Below are positions 8,413-16,915 of a DNA stretch of 64,000 bases, piece after piece. The notes beneath the pieces were generated by a model. The model made no database searches. It worked only from the letters and a program-made list of their open reading frames with translations, and was not told the DNA's origin. The translations under genes and the position numbers were made by a program. This stretch comes from Bacteroidota bacterium (GTDB taxonomy: Bacteria; Bacteroidota; JABWAT01), in assembly GCA_023151185.1 (NCBI GenBank), contig JAKLJL010000002.1, positions 383,058-447,057 on the forward strand, read 5' to 3'. Numbering within the stretch: position 1 is the stretch's first letter; the number at the start of each line of letters is the position of its first letter.

Positions 8413-8826
8413 ATGAGACCAATTTTTACAATTTCCTCACTTTTGATTGGGTTGAGTTTGTCTTCCTGCCAGTCCTGCAAGCCCCCTGCCGGCCAGATTG
8501 CTTCCGCCCCGATGACAGCAGACTCACTGAATTCACTTTGCCTGAAAACATTCGGTACCAAAGAGTTTATTCAGGAAACCAGTGAAAATGACTCACTTGT
8601 TTTGTGTTATTCCCAAACCAGGAGAACCCCGTCACTTCCCAGATTGTTTACCCGGTATTTGGTAGTAGATAGTGTAACAAACCGGATTTTAAGGCAGGGT
8701 GAAATTCAGGATGGCACAATATCCTGGATAGGCCCACGAACCCTTCAGATTTCAAAGCGGCAGGAGGTTGCCGCCTCAGACCCTGAAATTAATCAAAACA
8801 TGACAACAGAAACCATCAACCTGTGA
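8413..8826 (+). CDS. Hypothetical lipoprotein
   Basis: The 137-residue product has a lipoprotein signal with lipobox LSSC (lipidated Cys19), then CKPP and a short beta-rich domain with FTRYLVVDSVTNRIL and SWIGPRTLQI. Its ribosome site AGGAAAG is 4 nt before the ATG. It overlaps the next gene's possible GTG start and so is co-transcribed with the large T9SS cargo protein. I do not recognise the family. The strand-loop pattern resembles small envelope lipoproteins that report a residual value of a property (V.D..T..I), but no function can be assigned. Confidence 0.75.
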   Translation: MRPIFTISSLLIGLSLSSCQSCKPPAGQIASAPMTADSLNSLCLKTFGTKEFIQETSENDSLVLCYSQTRRTPSLPRLFTRYLVVDSVTNRILRQGEIQDGTISWIGPRTLQISKRQEVAASDPEINQNMTTETINL

Positions 8827-8831
8827 GACTT

Positions 8832-11800
8832 ATGAAAACAAAACTCTTCCTCACGCTCTTCATTGGAACCGGGCTTGCTCTGGCCGGCTATTTTTACTTT
8901 TCCCCTTCAGGTGGCCATGACCGGCTGACGGAACTCCAGAAGAAGAAAATCCTGACCACAGCCGAAATGAAAGAACTCAGAACCCTGAGCAGGATTGAAA
9001 AACGGAAAAATGGATGGGCTAAACCCGATAAACCAGATGAATTCATTACAGCACTTACTGCCCTGAAAACAGCACCTGACCAATCTGAACCCGGGTATGC
9101 TCCAAATTACCGGATGACCGAACTGACCTCGGCCCGCAACCGTATGCAAAAAGCAAAATACTCAAAATCAGCCGCTTCTTCTGCAACCTGGATTGAACGA
9201 GGACCCTGGAACAATGGTGGCCGGACACGTGGTTTACTTATCGATCCGGATGATGCATCACATAATACCTGGTTCGCCGGAAGTGTTGGTGGCGGGATCT
9301 GGAAAACTACCGATGCAGGAGTAACCTGGAATGACCTCTCTTCAGCGTTCCCCAATCTTGCTGTTACAGCCCTGGCAATGCCTGCCTCATCACCGTCCGT
9401 GATTTATGCCGGAACCGGCGAAGGTTTTGGAAATGTGGACGGAATTAAAGGGGACGGTATCTTTAAATCAGTGGACAAAGGTCAAAACTGGACACAGATT
9501 TCATCAACTGCCGGAAACACAAACTTTCAGTTCGTAAACCGGATTATTGCAGACCCTAATGATGCTAACGTTGTACTTGCAGCAACAAACAAAGGAATTT
9601 TCAGGTCAACTGATGGCGGCGGTGCCTTTTCTCAGGTTTACACAAACTCCAACCGGACCCAGCAGATTGTTCATCAGGCATCGAATTTTAAGATTCAATA
9701 TGCAGCAGTGAACCGTGTAGGCGTTATCCGGTCAACCGATGGCGGTCAAACCTGGTCTTCACCGGGTTCAGGAATTGCTGCTTCCGGCCGGATCGAAATT
9801 GCAGTTACTCCTTTGGATACAGCCCTCGTTTATGCAGTTGTTGAAGCAGATACTGCCAGTGTTTTATACCGATCAACCAATGCCGGCCAGACCTTTACCA
9901 AAATCCCCGTTTCGTTTGGATATCAAAGCTGGCTGGGTGCACAGGGTTGGTACGACAATACCCTTACGGTACATCCCTATGACTCCAATATCCTCTATGT
10001 TGGAGGAATTGACCTTCACCGGCTTGTCGTATCAGGAAATTCAGCCAAACAAACAAAACTGACTCACTGGTATGATGGGGCAGGCTACCCTTATGTTCAC
10101 GCAGATAAACATGGTCTTTACACGGTAAAACTGAATGAGTCCGCCAAAACCTTTCGCCTGATTTCGACAAATGACGGAGGCGTTGAATATTCAGATGATG
10201 CCGGAGTCACCTGGAAAAAAACACTCAATGGGTATCTGACAACTCAATTTTATGGAGTTGATAAAGCACCCGGATCAGATGAATATTTTGCCGGATCTCA
10301 GGATAACGGAACCTGGCTGGTTACCAACTGGACCTCGATTCAAAGCACCTGGGCAGATCCTCTCGGCGGAGATGGGTTTGCTTCTGTCTGGCACCATGGA
10401 GACGGAAATAAGGTCATGGGGTCTCTGTATAATAACATCTTATACCGGTCTGCTGACCGTGGTGAAAACTGGGAAGAAATGAATGGGATTCCGCAGGACG
10501 GGCCATTTATCACCTGGATCGGAGAGTCCAATATTGACCCGGATCTGTTGTTTGTACTGACAGGTTCAGGCGTGTACAGAACCGACAATTTTGGTGATTC
10601 CTGGAACAAAGTGACCATTTCAGGAGGATGGGGGTTCACCGGTACAGCAGGAAAAGTGGAGATTTCACGCCACAACCCGCAAATTGTCTGGGCTGGTCAT
10701 GGTATGAATACCGGAACAACTCCCCGGCAGATCATGGTCTCTGTTGATGGAGGAAATTCATTCAGTGTAACCAAAAATTTTGCCAGCATCGGGCTTTTAT
10801 CCGGACTTGCCAGCCATCCGCTGCAGGATTCTACCGCCTTTGCCCTGTTTTCTGTTGCCGGACAGGCAAAAGTGCTCAGAACAAAGGACCTTGGCCAAAC
10901 CTGGACGGATCTGTCAAAATTTTCGGGCGGGAAAAGCCAGAATGGGTTTCCTGACGTTGCCACTTACAGTCTGGTTGTGATGCCTCACAATCCGTCTGAA
11001 ATCTGGGCTGGAACTGAAATAGGCATTTTCGTTTCAACTGATGAGGGCGCCACCTGGAATCTTCTTCAGAACGGGCTGCCATCAGTATCTGTTTGGGATA
11101 TGAAAGTGGTTGATGATCAGGTCGTCATTGCAACACACGGCCGCGGTGTCTGGACAGCTACAATTCCTGAACTGGCTTCCGTTCCGCTCCCAACTCTGGT
11201 AAAAGCTCCAAGGCTGAATTCAGCCTCCCCCGATTTTTCAGGTAACCTGAACCTGCAGATCTCCTTCCGGGAGAAGTATGATTCAGTTGTTGTCTTTGCC
11301 AATGAAATCCGGGTAAAGAAGATCGCCTCAAATTCAGTCACAGATACCACGATTATCATTTCAGGACTTGCTGCCGGAAACCAGAACGTGGTGGTCGGCG
11401 GATATAAGAATAAGTGGAATTATAAATCCAGCACCATAAAAACTGCTGTGATCAGCCTGCTGGCGACCAAAGAATCCTTTTACACCAACATGAATCTGAC
11501 TGAGGACCTGAGCCAGTTTTTTGTTTCCTCAGTAAACGGAGTAACTGATTTTATTTCTCAAAAACCAACCGGTTTCCCTGACCGCGGACTGACAACACGC
11601 CATCCCTATTCTGAAGATTCTGATAAGTTTGCCATGCTGCGTGTTCCTATAATTGTCAAAAACACGGATGCAACACTGACGTTTAAAAACATTGCCATTG
11701 TGGAGCCCGGTGAACCCGGTAGTGTTTGGGGAAGTTCAGACTTTTACGATTACGTGATTGTTGAAGGCTCAAAAGACGGTGTTTCCTGGATTCCGCTTGG

Positions 11801-12314
11801 ACCTGGTTATGATTCCAGGAAATATTCGGATTGGCTGACCTTTTTTAATGCTACTCCCACTGGAACTCCATCACCTTCCCTGCTGAAAACCGAGACTTAC
11901 AATCTAAGAAGCAAGTTTGACGCAGGTGATACCGTTGTCATCCGGTTCCGGTTATTTTCTGATCCATTCGTAACGGGTTGGGGATGGTACATCGACGATA
12001 TTTCAATACAGTACACGGGAGTTTCTGTTCCAGAAGAGGAAAACGTACCGGATGTGTTTGTTCTGAATCAGAACTATCCGAATCCGTTCAATCCGTCAAC
12101 AACGGTTTCATTTTCAGTACCCATGCCCGGACTGGTTGCAGTGACCGTTCACGATGCACTTGGCAGGCAGATCAGGACCCTGGCTAATTCTTACCACCGG
12201 GCCGGGAAATATTCCCTTCCGTTTGATGGAACCGGACTTTCATCCGGGGTCTACTTTGTGAGATTAAAAGCGGGCGGAGTGATCCAAACTAAAAAAATGA
12301 CACTCCTTAAATAG
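8832..12314 (+). CDS. Large secreted BNR/sortilin-like beta-propeller protein with T9SS sorting domain
   Basis: Translation most likely begins at ATG 8832 (an in-frame GTG at 8823 overlaps the previous stop). A signal anchor (residues 4-22) is followed by a propeller region built of BNR/Asp-box motifs such as STDGGQTWS, SADRGENWE and STDEGATWN, as in VPS10/sortilin and GH74-type proteins. After it come a beta-sandwich region and, in the last 80 residues, a type IX secretion sorting domain (NYPNPFNPST ... GVYFVRLKAG). The protein is therefore exported and delivered by T9SS to the cell surface. Its ligand or substrate is unknown; no glycosidase catalytic acids are obvious. It ends at a strong bidirectional terminator. 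Confidence 0.88.
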   Translation: MKTKLFLTLFIGTGLALAGYFYFSPSGGHDRLTELQKKKILTTAEMKELRTLSRIEKRKNGWAKPDKPDEFITALTALKTAPDQSEPGYAPNYRMTELTSARNRMQKAKYSKSAASSATWIERGPWNNGGRTRGLLIDPDDASHNTWFAGSVGGGIWKTTDAGVTWNDLSSAFPNLAVTALAMPASSPSVIYAGTGEGFGNVDGIKGDGIFKSVDKGQNWTQISSTAGNTNFQFVNRIIADPNDANVVLAATNKGIFRSTDGGGAFSQVYTNSNRTQQIVHQASNFKIQYAAVNRVGVIRSTDGGQTWSSPGSGIAASGRIEIAVTPLDTALVYAVVEADTASVLYRSTNAGQTFTKIPVSFGYQSWLGAQGWYDNTLTVHPYDSNILYVGGIDLHRLVVSGNSAKQTKLTHWYDGAGYPYVHADKHGLYTVKLNESAKTFRLISTNDGGVEYSDDAGVTWKKTLNGYLTTQFYGVDKAPGSDEYFAGSQDNGTWLVTNWTSIQSTWADPLGGDGFASVWHHGDGNKVMGSLYNNILYRSADRGENWEEMNGIPQDGPFITWIGESNIDPDLLFVLTGSGVYRTDNFGDSWNKVTISGGWGFTGTAGKVEISRHNPQIVWAGHGMNTGTTPRQIMVSVDGGNSFSVTKNFASIGLLSGLASHPLQDSTAFALFSVAGQAKVLRTKDLGQTWTDLSKFSGGKSQNGFPDVATYSLVVMPHNPSEIWAGTEIGIFVSTDEGATWNLLQNGLPSVSVWDMKVVDDQVVIATHGRGVWTATIPELASVPLPTLVKAPRLNSASPDFSGNLNLQISFREKYDSVVVFANEIRVKKIASNSVTDTTIIISGLAAGNQNVVVGGYKNKWNYKSSTIKTAVISLLATKESFYTNMNLTEDLSQFFVSSVNGVTDFISQKPTGFPDRGLTTRHPYSEDSDKFAMLRVPIIVKNTDATLTFKNIAIVEPGEPGSVWGSSDFYDYVIVEGSKDGVSWIPLGPGYDSRKYSDWLTFFNATPTGTPSPSLLKTETYNLRSKFDAGDTVVIRFRLFSDPFVTGWGWYIDDISIQYTGVSVPEEENVPDVFVLNQNYPNPFNPSTTVSFSVPMPGLVAVTVHDALGRQIRTLANSYHRAGKYSLPFDGTGLSSGVYFVRLKAGGVIQTKKMTLLK

Positions 12315-12324
12315 GTAAGGGGGC

Positions 12325-12358
12325 AAAAAAAAAACCGGCGGGAAGCCGGTTTTTTTTT
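12325..12358. terminator. Strong bidirectional rho-independent terminator
   Basis: A(10)-CCGGC, loop GGGAA, GCCGG-T(9) forms a 14-bp stem with T tracts in both orientations, between the convergent T9SS cargo and DHH-phosphohydrolase genes. Confidence 0.93.
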
Positions 12359-12373
12359 GCTGGTCAGAATAGT

Positions 12374-13285
12374 TTAGCCATCCTTTTTGCAGGAATCAAT
12401 GATTTCACGGATCTGCCGTTCGGCCTGGGCTGCTTCCAACTGGCAGGTTCCGGCACCGCGGTGCCCACCACCTCCGTATTTTGCCATCAGCGATCCGATG
12501 TTCGTATTGCTTGTCCGGTTAAAAATGGAATGGCCAAGCGCACAGACAATAATTCCTTTATCCCGCCCGAACCCGATCCGAACCTGAATATTGGCCTGCG
12601 GATACATGGCATAGATTTTAAACCGGTTACCGGTAGGAACATCGGCAATATCCCGAAGATCTGTAACAATAACATTTCCTTCAATAACCGAATGTTTTTT
12701 CATTACCGCTTCAAATTCTTTCTCATGTTCAAAATACCGGTCCGCCCGGGCCTTGATATCCGGAATCTGGAGAATTTCATCCACCGATTTTGTCCGGATC
12801 CAGTCAACCAGGTTATGCATCAACTGCAGATTGGAAATTTCATAATCCCGGTATTTTCCCAAACCGGTCCTGGGATCCATGATATAGGACAGCAGAATCC
12901 AGCCAGTCGGATTCAAAACGTCCTCTTTTGAAAGCTGGGCTGCGTCAGATTTATCGACTTCGACCATCAGTGAATCATACCGTTTGAATTTGGGTGAGTT
13001 GTAATATTTATAGACAACCCGGGCAGCACTCGGTGCAACTTCGAACAACCCTTTAAAATTTGCATCCAGATCCAGCCGTTCCCCTTCGCTCGAGTGATGG
13101 TCAAACCACATGGCACAGGAAGGGTTGTAGGGCAGGTTTGTAATAATATCATTACCGGTAATTTCAATTTTTCCGTCCTGCATATCCTTCGGATGCGCAA
13201 ACACGATCTCATCAATCTGTTCTACATCCTTTAGTAAAACAGCACAAACCAGACCGTCAAAATCTGAACGGGTAACTAAACGCAT
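12374..13285 (-). CDS. DHH-superfamily phosphohydrolase (exopolyphosphatase-like)
   Basis: The 303-residue protein begins TRSDFDGLVCAVLL, the DHH motif I variant, and has WFDHHSS as the name-giving DHH motif. The C-terminal DHHA1 domain ends with KYGGGGHRGAGTCQ, the glycine-rich phosphate-binding motif. Such enzymes hydrolyse small phosphodiesters or phosphoanhydrides in the cytoplasm using two metal ions. Annotation as exopolyphosphatase is common but weak; oligoribonuclease or cyclic-dinucleotide hydrolysis is possible. GGAGGAGAT precedes ATG 13285. It lies 27 nt after fabH and is probably co-transcribed with it. A second, different DHH protein (NrnA type) is at 34.0 kb. Confidence 0.85.
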   Translation of the reverse strand: MRLVTRSDFDGLVCAVLLKDVEQIDEIVFAHPKDMQDGKIEITGNDIITNLPYNPSCAMWFDHHSSEGERLDLDANFKGLFEVAPSAARVVYKYYNSPKFKRYDSLMVEVDKSDAAQLSKEDVLNPTGWILLSYIMDPRTGLGKYRDYEISNLQLMHNLVDWIRTKSVDEILQIPDIKARADRYFEHEKEFEAVMKKHSVIEGNVIVTDLRDIADVPTGNRFKIYAMYPQANIQVRIGFGRDKGIIVCALGHSIFNRTSNTNIGSLMAKYGGGGHRGAGTCQLEAAQAERQIREIIDSCKKDG

Positions 13286-13312
13286 ATCTCCTCCAATTGA
13301 TGATTAAGCAAA

Positions 13313-14314
13313 CTAAAAGCGGATAACGGCACTTCCCCAGGTGAACCCGGCACCAAAAGCTGCCAGCCCGATAAGATCTCCTCGTTTGATCCGGCCGTCG
13401 GAAATGGCTTCACTCCAGGCGATCGGAATCGACGCTGCAGTTGTATTCCCATATTTATGAATGTTGGAAATCACCTTTTCAGGAGAAAGTCCCAGGCCCT
13501 GCCCCACGGCCTCGGTTATTCTCAGATTTGCCTGATGGGGAATAAACCAGTCGAGATCTGCCGGAGTTTTCCCGATTTTATCCAGAGTTTCCTTCAATAC
13601 TTCAGGAAACCGGGTAACCGCATGTTTGAAAACATACCGTCCGTTCATGTAGGGATAATACCGGTTTACATCATCCAGAACCGGCTTCACTCTCGGATTG
13701 TCAAGTGGTGACGGTCCTTCACACCAGAGTTCTTTGGCATATTTTCCTTCTGCATGAACAGCATGAGCCAGAATTCCGTTGTCAGGATCATCTGTCGGAA
13801 TAATCACGGCTGCACCGGCACCATCCCCGAAAATAACTGCCGTGTCACGCCCGGCGGTTGATTTATTCAGCGAAGTCGACTGAACTTCAGCCCCGATCAG
13901 CAGGATTCTGGAATACATCCCCGATTTAATAAATGCATCAGCCATCTGCAGCCCGTAAACAAACCCGCTGCATTGCATCCGGATGTCATAGGCCGGAATG
14001 TTTCCCGAAAAATTCATGTGGGGCTGAAGGGTACAGGCAGCACCCGGGAAAAAATAATCGCTTGAAAGTGTGGCAAAAATAACGCAGTCAACCTCGCCTT
14101 CCGGAATTCCTGCCTGAATCAGGGCAGCTTTTGCCGCCTGTGCACCCATGTAACTTGTCGATTCTTCGGGCACGTTTGCCCAATGCCGTTCCTTGATCCC
14201 GGTCCGTTCTGTTATCCAGGCATCCGTTGTTTCCATCATGGTTTCAAGTTCCTGGTTGGTAACAACTCTGGAGGGAACATAATGTCCAAGACCGGCGATT
14301 CGGGAATTTTTCAT
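13313..14314 (-). CDS. fabH: 3-oxoacyl-ACP synthase III (KAS III)
   Basis: The 333-residue enzyme condenses acetyl-CoA (or a branched primer) with malonyl-ACP to start fatty-acid synthesis. The catalytic Cys-His-Asn triad is visible: Cys115 in MQCSGFVYG, the histidine in IPHQANLRI and the asparagine in HKYGNTTAASIP. The start is ATG 14314, preceded by AGGATTTCCC; a longer in-frame extension to 14434 adds residues outside the family's usual N-terminus and overlaps the promoter. It is divergent from hldD and followed by the DHH gene. Confidence 0.94.
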   Translation of the reverse strand: MKNSRIAGLGHYVPSRVVTNQELETMMETTDAWITERTGIKERHWANVPEESTSYMGAQAAKAALIQAGIPEGEVDCVIFATLSSDYFFPGAACTLQPHMNFSGNIPAYDIRMQCSGFVYGLQMADAFIKSGMYSRILLIGAEVQSTSLNKSTAGRDTAVIFGDGAGAAVIIPTDDPDNGILAHAVHAEGKYAKELWCEGPSPLDNPRVKPVLDDVNRYYPYMNGRYVFKHAVTRFPEVLKETLDKIGKTPADLDWFIPHQANLRITEAVGQGLGLSPEKVISNIHKYGNTTAASIPIAWSEAISDGRIKRGDLIGLAAFGAGFTWGSAVIRF

Positions 14315-14340
14315 GGGAAATCCTGTAAATTGCGATTCAG

Positions 14341-14370
14341 CAAATTTAACCAATTCCCTGCCAAAGGCAA
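14341..14370 (-). promoter_or_regulatory. Promoter TTGCCT-N16-TAAATTTG for fabH
   Basis: On the minus strand TTGCCT (14370-14365) is followed 16 bp later by TAAATTTG (14348-14341), an exact TAnnTTTG match, 26 bp before the fabH start. Confidence 0.45.
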
Positions 14371-14446
14371 GCGGATAAAAACATCCGGAATCCAGGATTA
14401 ACCAAAATTGTGATAAATCACGCAGGATTTTCAAAATTCCGCAGGG

Positions 14447-14475
14447 TTGAAGATGGAAAGCGGGATTCCTATCTT
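14447..14475 (+). promoter_or_regulatory. Promoter TTGAAG-N17-TATCTT for hldD
   Basis: TTGAAG at 14447-14452 and TATCTT at 14470-14475 (continuing GA) are separated by 17 bp, 24 bp before the GTG start of hldD. Confidence 0.5.
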
Positions 14476-14499
14476 GAGGATTTTTATTGGGAGTGATCA

Positions 14500-15471
14500 G
14501 TGTTTATCGTCACCGGCGGCGCAGGGTTTATCGGAAATGTCATGGTTTGGAAACTGAACCAGTTGGGTATTACAGATATCCTGATTGTAGACCACCTGGG
14601 TGACGGCAATAAGTGGAAAAACCTGGTCAGGCGGAAATACTCCGATTACATGCACCGCGACCAGTTCCTGGATCTGATCAGTTCCGGCCGCCTTGATGCA
14701 CGGGTTGAGGGAATTTTTCACATGGGGGCCTGCTCGGCAACTACTGAAAAAAATGCTGATTTCCTGATGGCCAATAATTACCGGTACACCAAAGTCCTGG
14801 GTGAATGGGCTCTTGAACATGATGCAAGATTTATTTACGCCAGCAGTGCAGCAACCTACGGAAACGGAACTCTGGGATTCAGAGATGATCTTGACACCAT
14901 GCAGAAACTGGTTCCGCTGAATATGTACGGCTATTCCAAACAGGTTTATGACCTTCATGCCCACAGGAATGGGTTGCTGGATAAAATTGCCGGAATTAAG
15001 TTTTTCAATGTCTTCGGCCCGAATGAATACCACAAAGGAGATATGTCGAGTGTGGTCTTTAAGTCATTCAATCAGATCACAGAAACCGGAATGGTTAAAT
15101 TATTCCGTTCTGCAAATCCGGCATATAAAGACGGGGAACAGTTGCGGGATTTTGTCTATGTAAAGGATTGTGTGGATGTCTTGTGGTGGCTGTATGAAAA
15201 CAAGCAGGTTAACGGGATTTTCAATCTTGGAACCGGTGTTGCCCGGTCATGGAAAGATCTGGTCAATGCTGTTTTTTCATCGATGAAATTACCTGTCAAA
15301 ATTGAATATGTCGATATGCCCCCCGGCCTGAAAAAAGCCTACCAGTATTTTACTCTTGCAGATATGTCACGTCTGAGGGAATCGGGGTGCCCGGTTGAAT
15401 TCAGGTCTCTCGAAGCAGCAGTCCAGGATTATGTCTGCGGATACCTGAGCCAGCCGGATCCATTTTTATAA
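14500..15471 (+). CDS. hldD: ADP-L-glycero-D-manno-heptose 6-epimerase
   Basis: This 323-residue NAD(P)-dependent epimerase makes ADP-L-glycero-D-manno-heptose for the LPS inner core. It has the Rossmann motif TGGAGFIG, the signature GACSATTE, YASSAATYG and the catalytic tyrosine-lysine pair in YGYSKQVYD, then FNVFGPNEYHKG characteristic of HldD. The start is GTG 14500 with GGGAG 6 nt upstream. No other LPS-core gene is nearby. Its presence implies a heptose-containing lipopolysaccharide and hence a true outer membrane. Confidence 0.93.
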   Translation: MFIVTGGAGFIGNVMVWKLNQLGITDILIVDHLGDGNKWKNLVRRKYSDYMHRDQFLDLISSGRLDARVEGIFHMGACSATTEKNADFLMANNYRYTKVLGEWALEHDARFIYASSAATYGNGTLGFRDDLDTMQKLVPLNMYGYSKQVYDLHAHRNGLLDKIAGIKFFNVFGPNEYHKGDMSSVVFKSFNQITETGMVKLFRSANPAYKDGEQLRDFVYVKDCVDVLWWLYENKQVNGIFNLGTGVARSWKDLVNAVFSSMKLPVKIEYVDMPPGLKKAYQYFTLADMSRLRESGCPVEFRSLEAAVQDYVCGYLSQPDPFL

Positions 15472-15623
15472 CAGGTTTTGTCCGGCAGATCCGCCTTTTT
15501 GGATTTGCAGTGAAATCAAATACTCCCAGTGTTCACTGGCCGGTATCCAGATTCCGGGAAACCCATAACACTTAATTTCAGTTTAGAAAAAACACGAACT
15601 CATTTTTGAAAGGGTAGTTCCTG

Positions 15624-16037
15624 ATGATGTCTTCCTTAATTTCCTTCCTGTCTGCACGAAAAGAGGGCGGTCTGCTGGTGATGCGGTTGGGTTTGGGCTT
15701 GATGATGATGACCCACGGGTGGCCTAAATTAATCGGCGGTCCCGATAAATGGGAAAGACTTGGCGGAAATATGGAACACCTGGGAATTTCCCTTTTTCCG
15801 GTTTTCTGGGGCCTGATGGCTGCCCTTTCCGAATTTGCCGGTGGGGCTTTGGTTGCCATTGGCTTCTGGAGCCGGACCGCCTCCTGCTTCCTTATTTTCA
15901 CGATGATTGTAGCTGCGTTGACACATTTTTCTTCCGGTGAAGGACTTTCCGGTGCTTCTCATGCCATTGAAGTCGGATTTGCATTTTTCGGGATTCTGGT
16001 TCTGGGACCCGGGAAATACTCCATCAACCAGAAATGA
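15624..16037 (+). CDS. DoxX-family membrane protein
   Basis: The 137-residue integral membrane protein has about four hydrophobic segments and the DoxX-family pattern LVMRLGLGLMMMTHGWPKL ... GLMAALSEFAGG ... GFWSRTAS. A tandem ATG-ATG start follows AGGG at 15610-15614. DoxX proteins are linked to quinol oxidation, thiosulfate oxidation or redox-stress complexes, but most family members have no known biochemical role. The gene overlaps the following metalloenzyme gene by 4 bp (ATGA), so the two are translationally coupled. Confidence 0.88.
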   Translation: MMSSLISFLSARKEGGLLVMRLGLGLMMMTHGWPKLIGGPDKWERLGGNMEHLGISLFPVFWGLMAALSEFAGGALVAIGFWSRTASCFLIFTMIVAALTHFSSGEGLSGASHAIEVGFAFFGILVLGPGKYSINQK

Positions 16038-16915
16038 AAACCTGGCTTCTGTTCATCGACGGACTTGGTTTAGGGGACTTTTCCTCACCTGAAAACCCTT
16101 TTTCAGCCAACCCGGATAGCTTTCTTCGAAAACTCCTTGAAAACCGGGTTACCGGATGGACCTGCTTCCCGGTGGATGCCTGCCTCTCAGTTGACGGACT
16201 TCCCCAGTCGGGAACCGGACAGGTTAGTCTCCTGACTGGCCGGAATGCTGCCAAAGAACTTGGGTTTCACCATGGCCCCTTCCCACATACTTCGCAGCGA
16301 AACTGGTTGGTATCCGGCTCTGTGGTAACAGATTGCAGAGACAATAACCTAAACTGGGACCTGCTGAATGTTTACCCGGTTCAATACTTTCAGGGACTGG
16401 AATCACGCAAAATCCGCCTTAGCACTTTTGGTTTCCTTCAAACTCTGAACGGCCGGAAACTTCACACTTTACCCGATCTTGAAGCGGGAGAAGGATTTCC
16501 ACCTTCCCTTGATTACCGGCATTTATCCCGGTTCGGATTTACTTTTGATCCGGGTTTTCCGGAAGGGGCGGCAAGAGAACTGATTGCCCGTTTTCAAACG
16601 ATTGATCTGGGTATTACCGAGTACTTTTTTGCCGATCATCTGGGGCATGAACAGAATTTTCAGGGACTTGTGCAGGCAATTGAAACCCTTTCTGCCTTCC
16701 TTTTCTGGATCCAGTCCAATGGAAACCCGGTTCATGTAATCATTTGCAGCGACCACGGAAACTGCGAAGACCTCTCGACGTCTTCCCATACCCGAAACCC
16801 GGTCCCCCTTATTTTTAATTTCCCGGTAAGTTTTGTACCTTCAGGTATTCAGGATCTCAGAGTACTTGTAAAACAATCCCTTACCGGAAATGACCCCAAA
16901 AGCCAATCCGTTTAA
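16034..16915 (+). CDS. Alkaline-phosphatase-superfamily metalloenzyme (PGM-like fold), function unknown
   Basis: The 293-residue protein starts with FIDGLGLGD, whose aspartate is the first metal ligand of the phosphoglycerate-mutase/alkaline-phosphatase superfamily. GLPQSGTGQ supplies the likely Ser/Thr nucleophile, and YFFADHLGHEQ and CSDHGNCED give the remaining metal ligands. It is shorter than GpmI (about 510 residues) and lacks its inserted domain, so it is not a standard phosphoglycerate mutase. It is sandwiched between a DoxX protein (4-bp overlap) and comEC (26-bp overlap). A phosphatase, sulfatase or phosphotransferase acting on a small substrate is possible. Confidence 0.78.
   Translation: MKTWLLFIDGLGLGDFSSPENPFSANPDSFLRKLLENRVTGWTCFPVDACLSVDGLPQSGTGQVSLLTGRNAAKELGFHHGPFPHTSQRNWLVSGSVVTDCRDNNLNWDLLNVYPVQYFQGLESRKIRLSTFGFLQTLNGRKLHTLPDLEAGEGFPPSLDYRHLSRFGFTFDPGFPEGAARELIARFQTIDLGITEYFFADHLGHEQNFQGLVQAIETLSAFLFWIQSNGNPVHVIICSDHGNCEDLSTSSHTRNPVPLIFNFPVSFVPSGIQDLRVLVKQSLTGNDPKSQSV

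Noticed and set aside
13313-14434. Longer fabH start at 14434
   Set aside because: The 40 extra residues do not fit KAS III and overlap the fabH promoter; ATG 14314 has a proper ribosome site.
14497-15033. A 178-codon minus-strand frame across hldD
   Set aside because: Antisense to a gene with clear Rossmann and HldD motifs.
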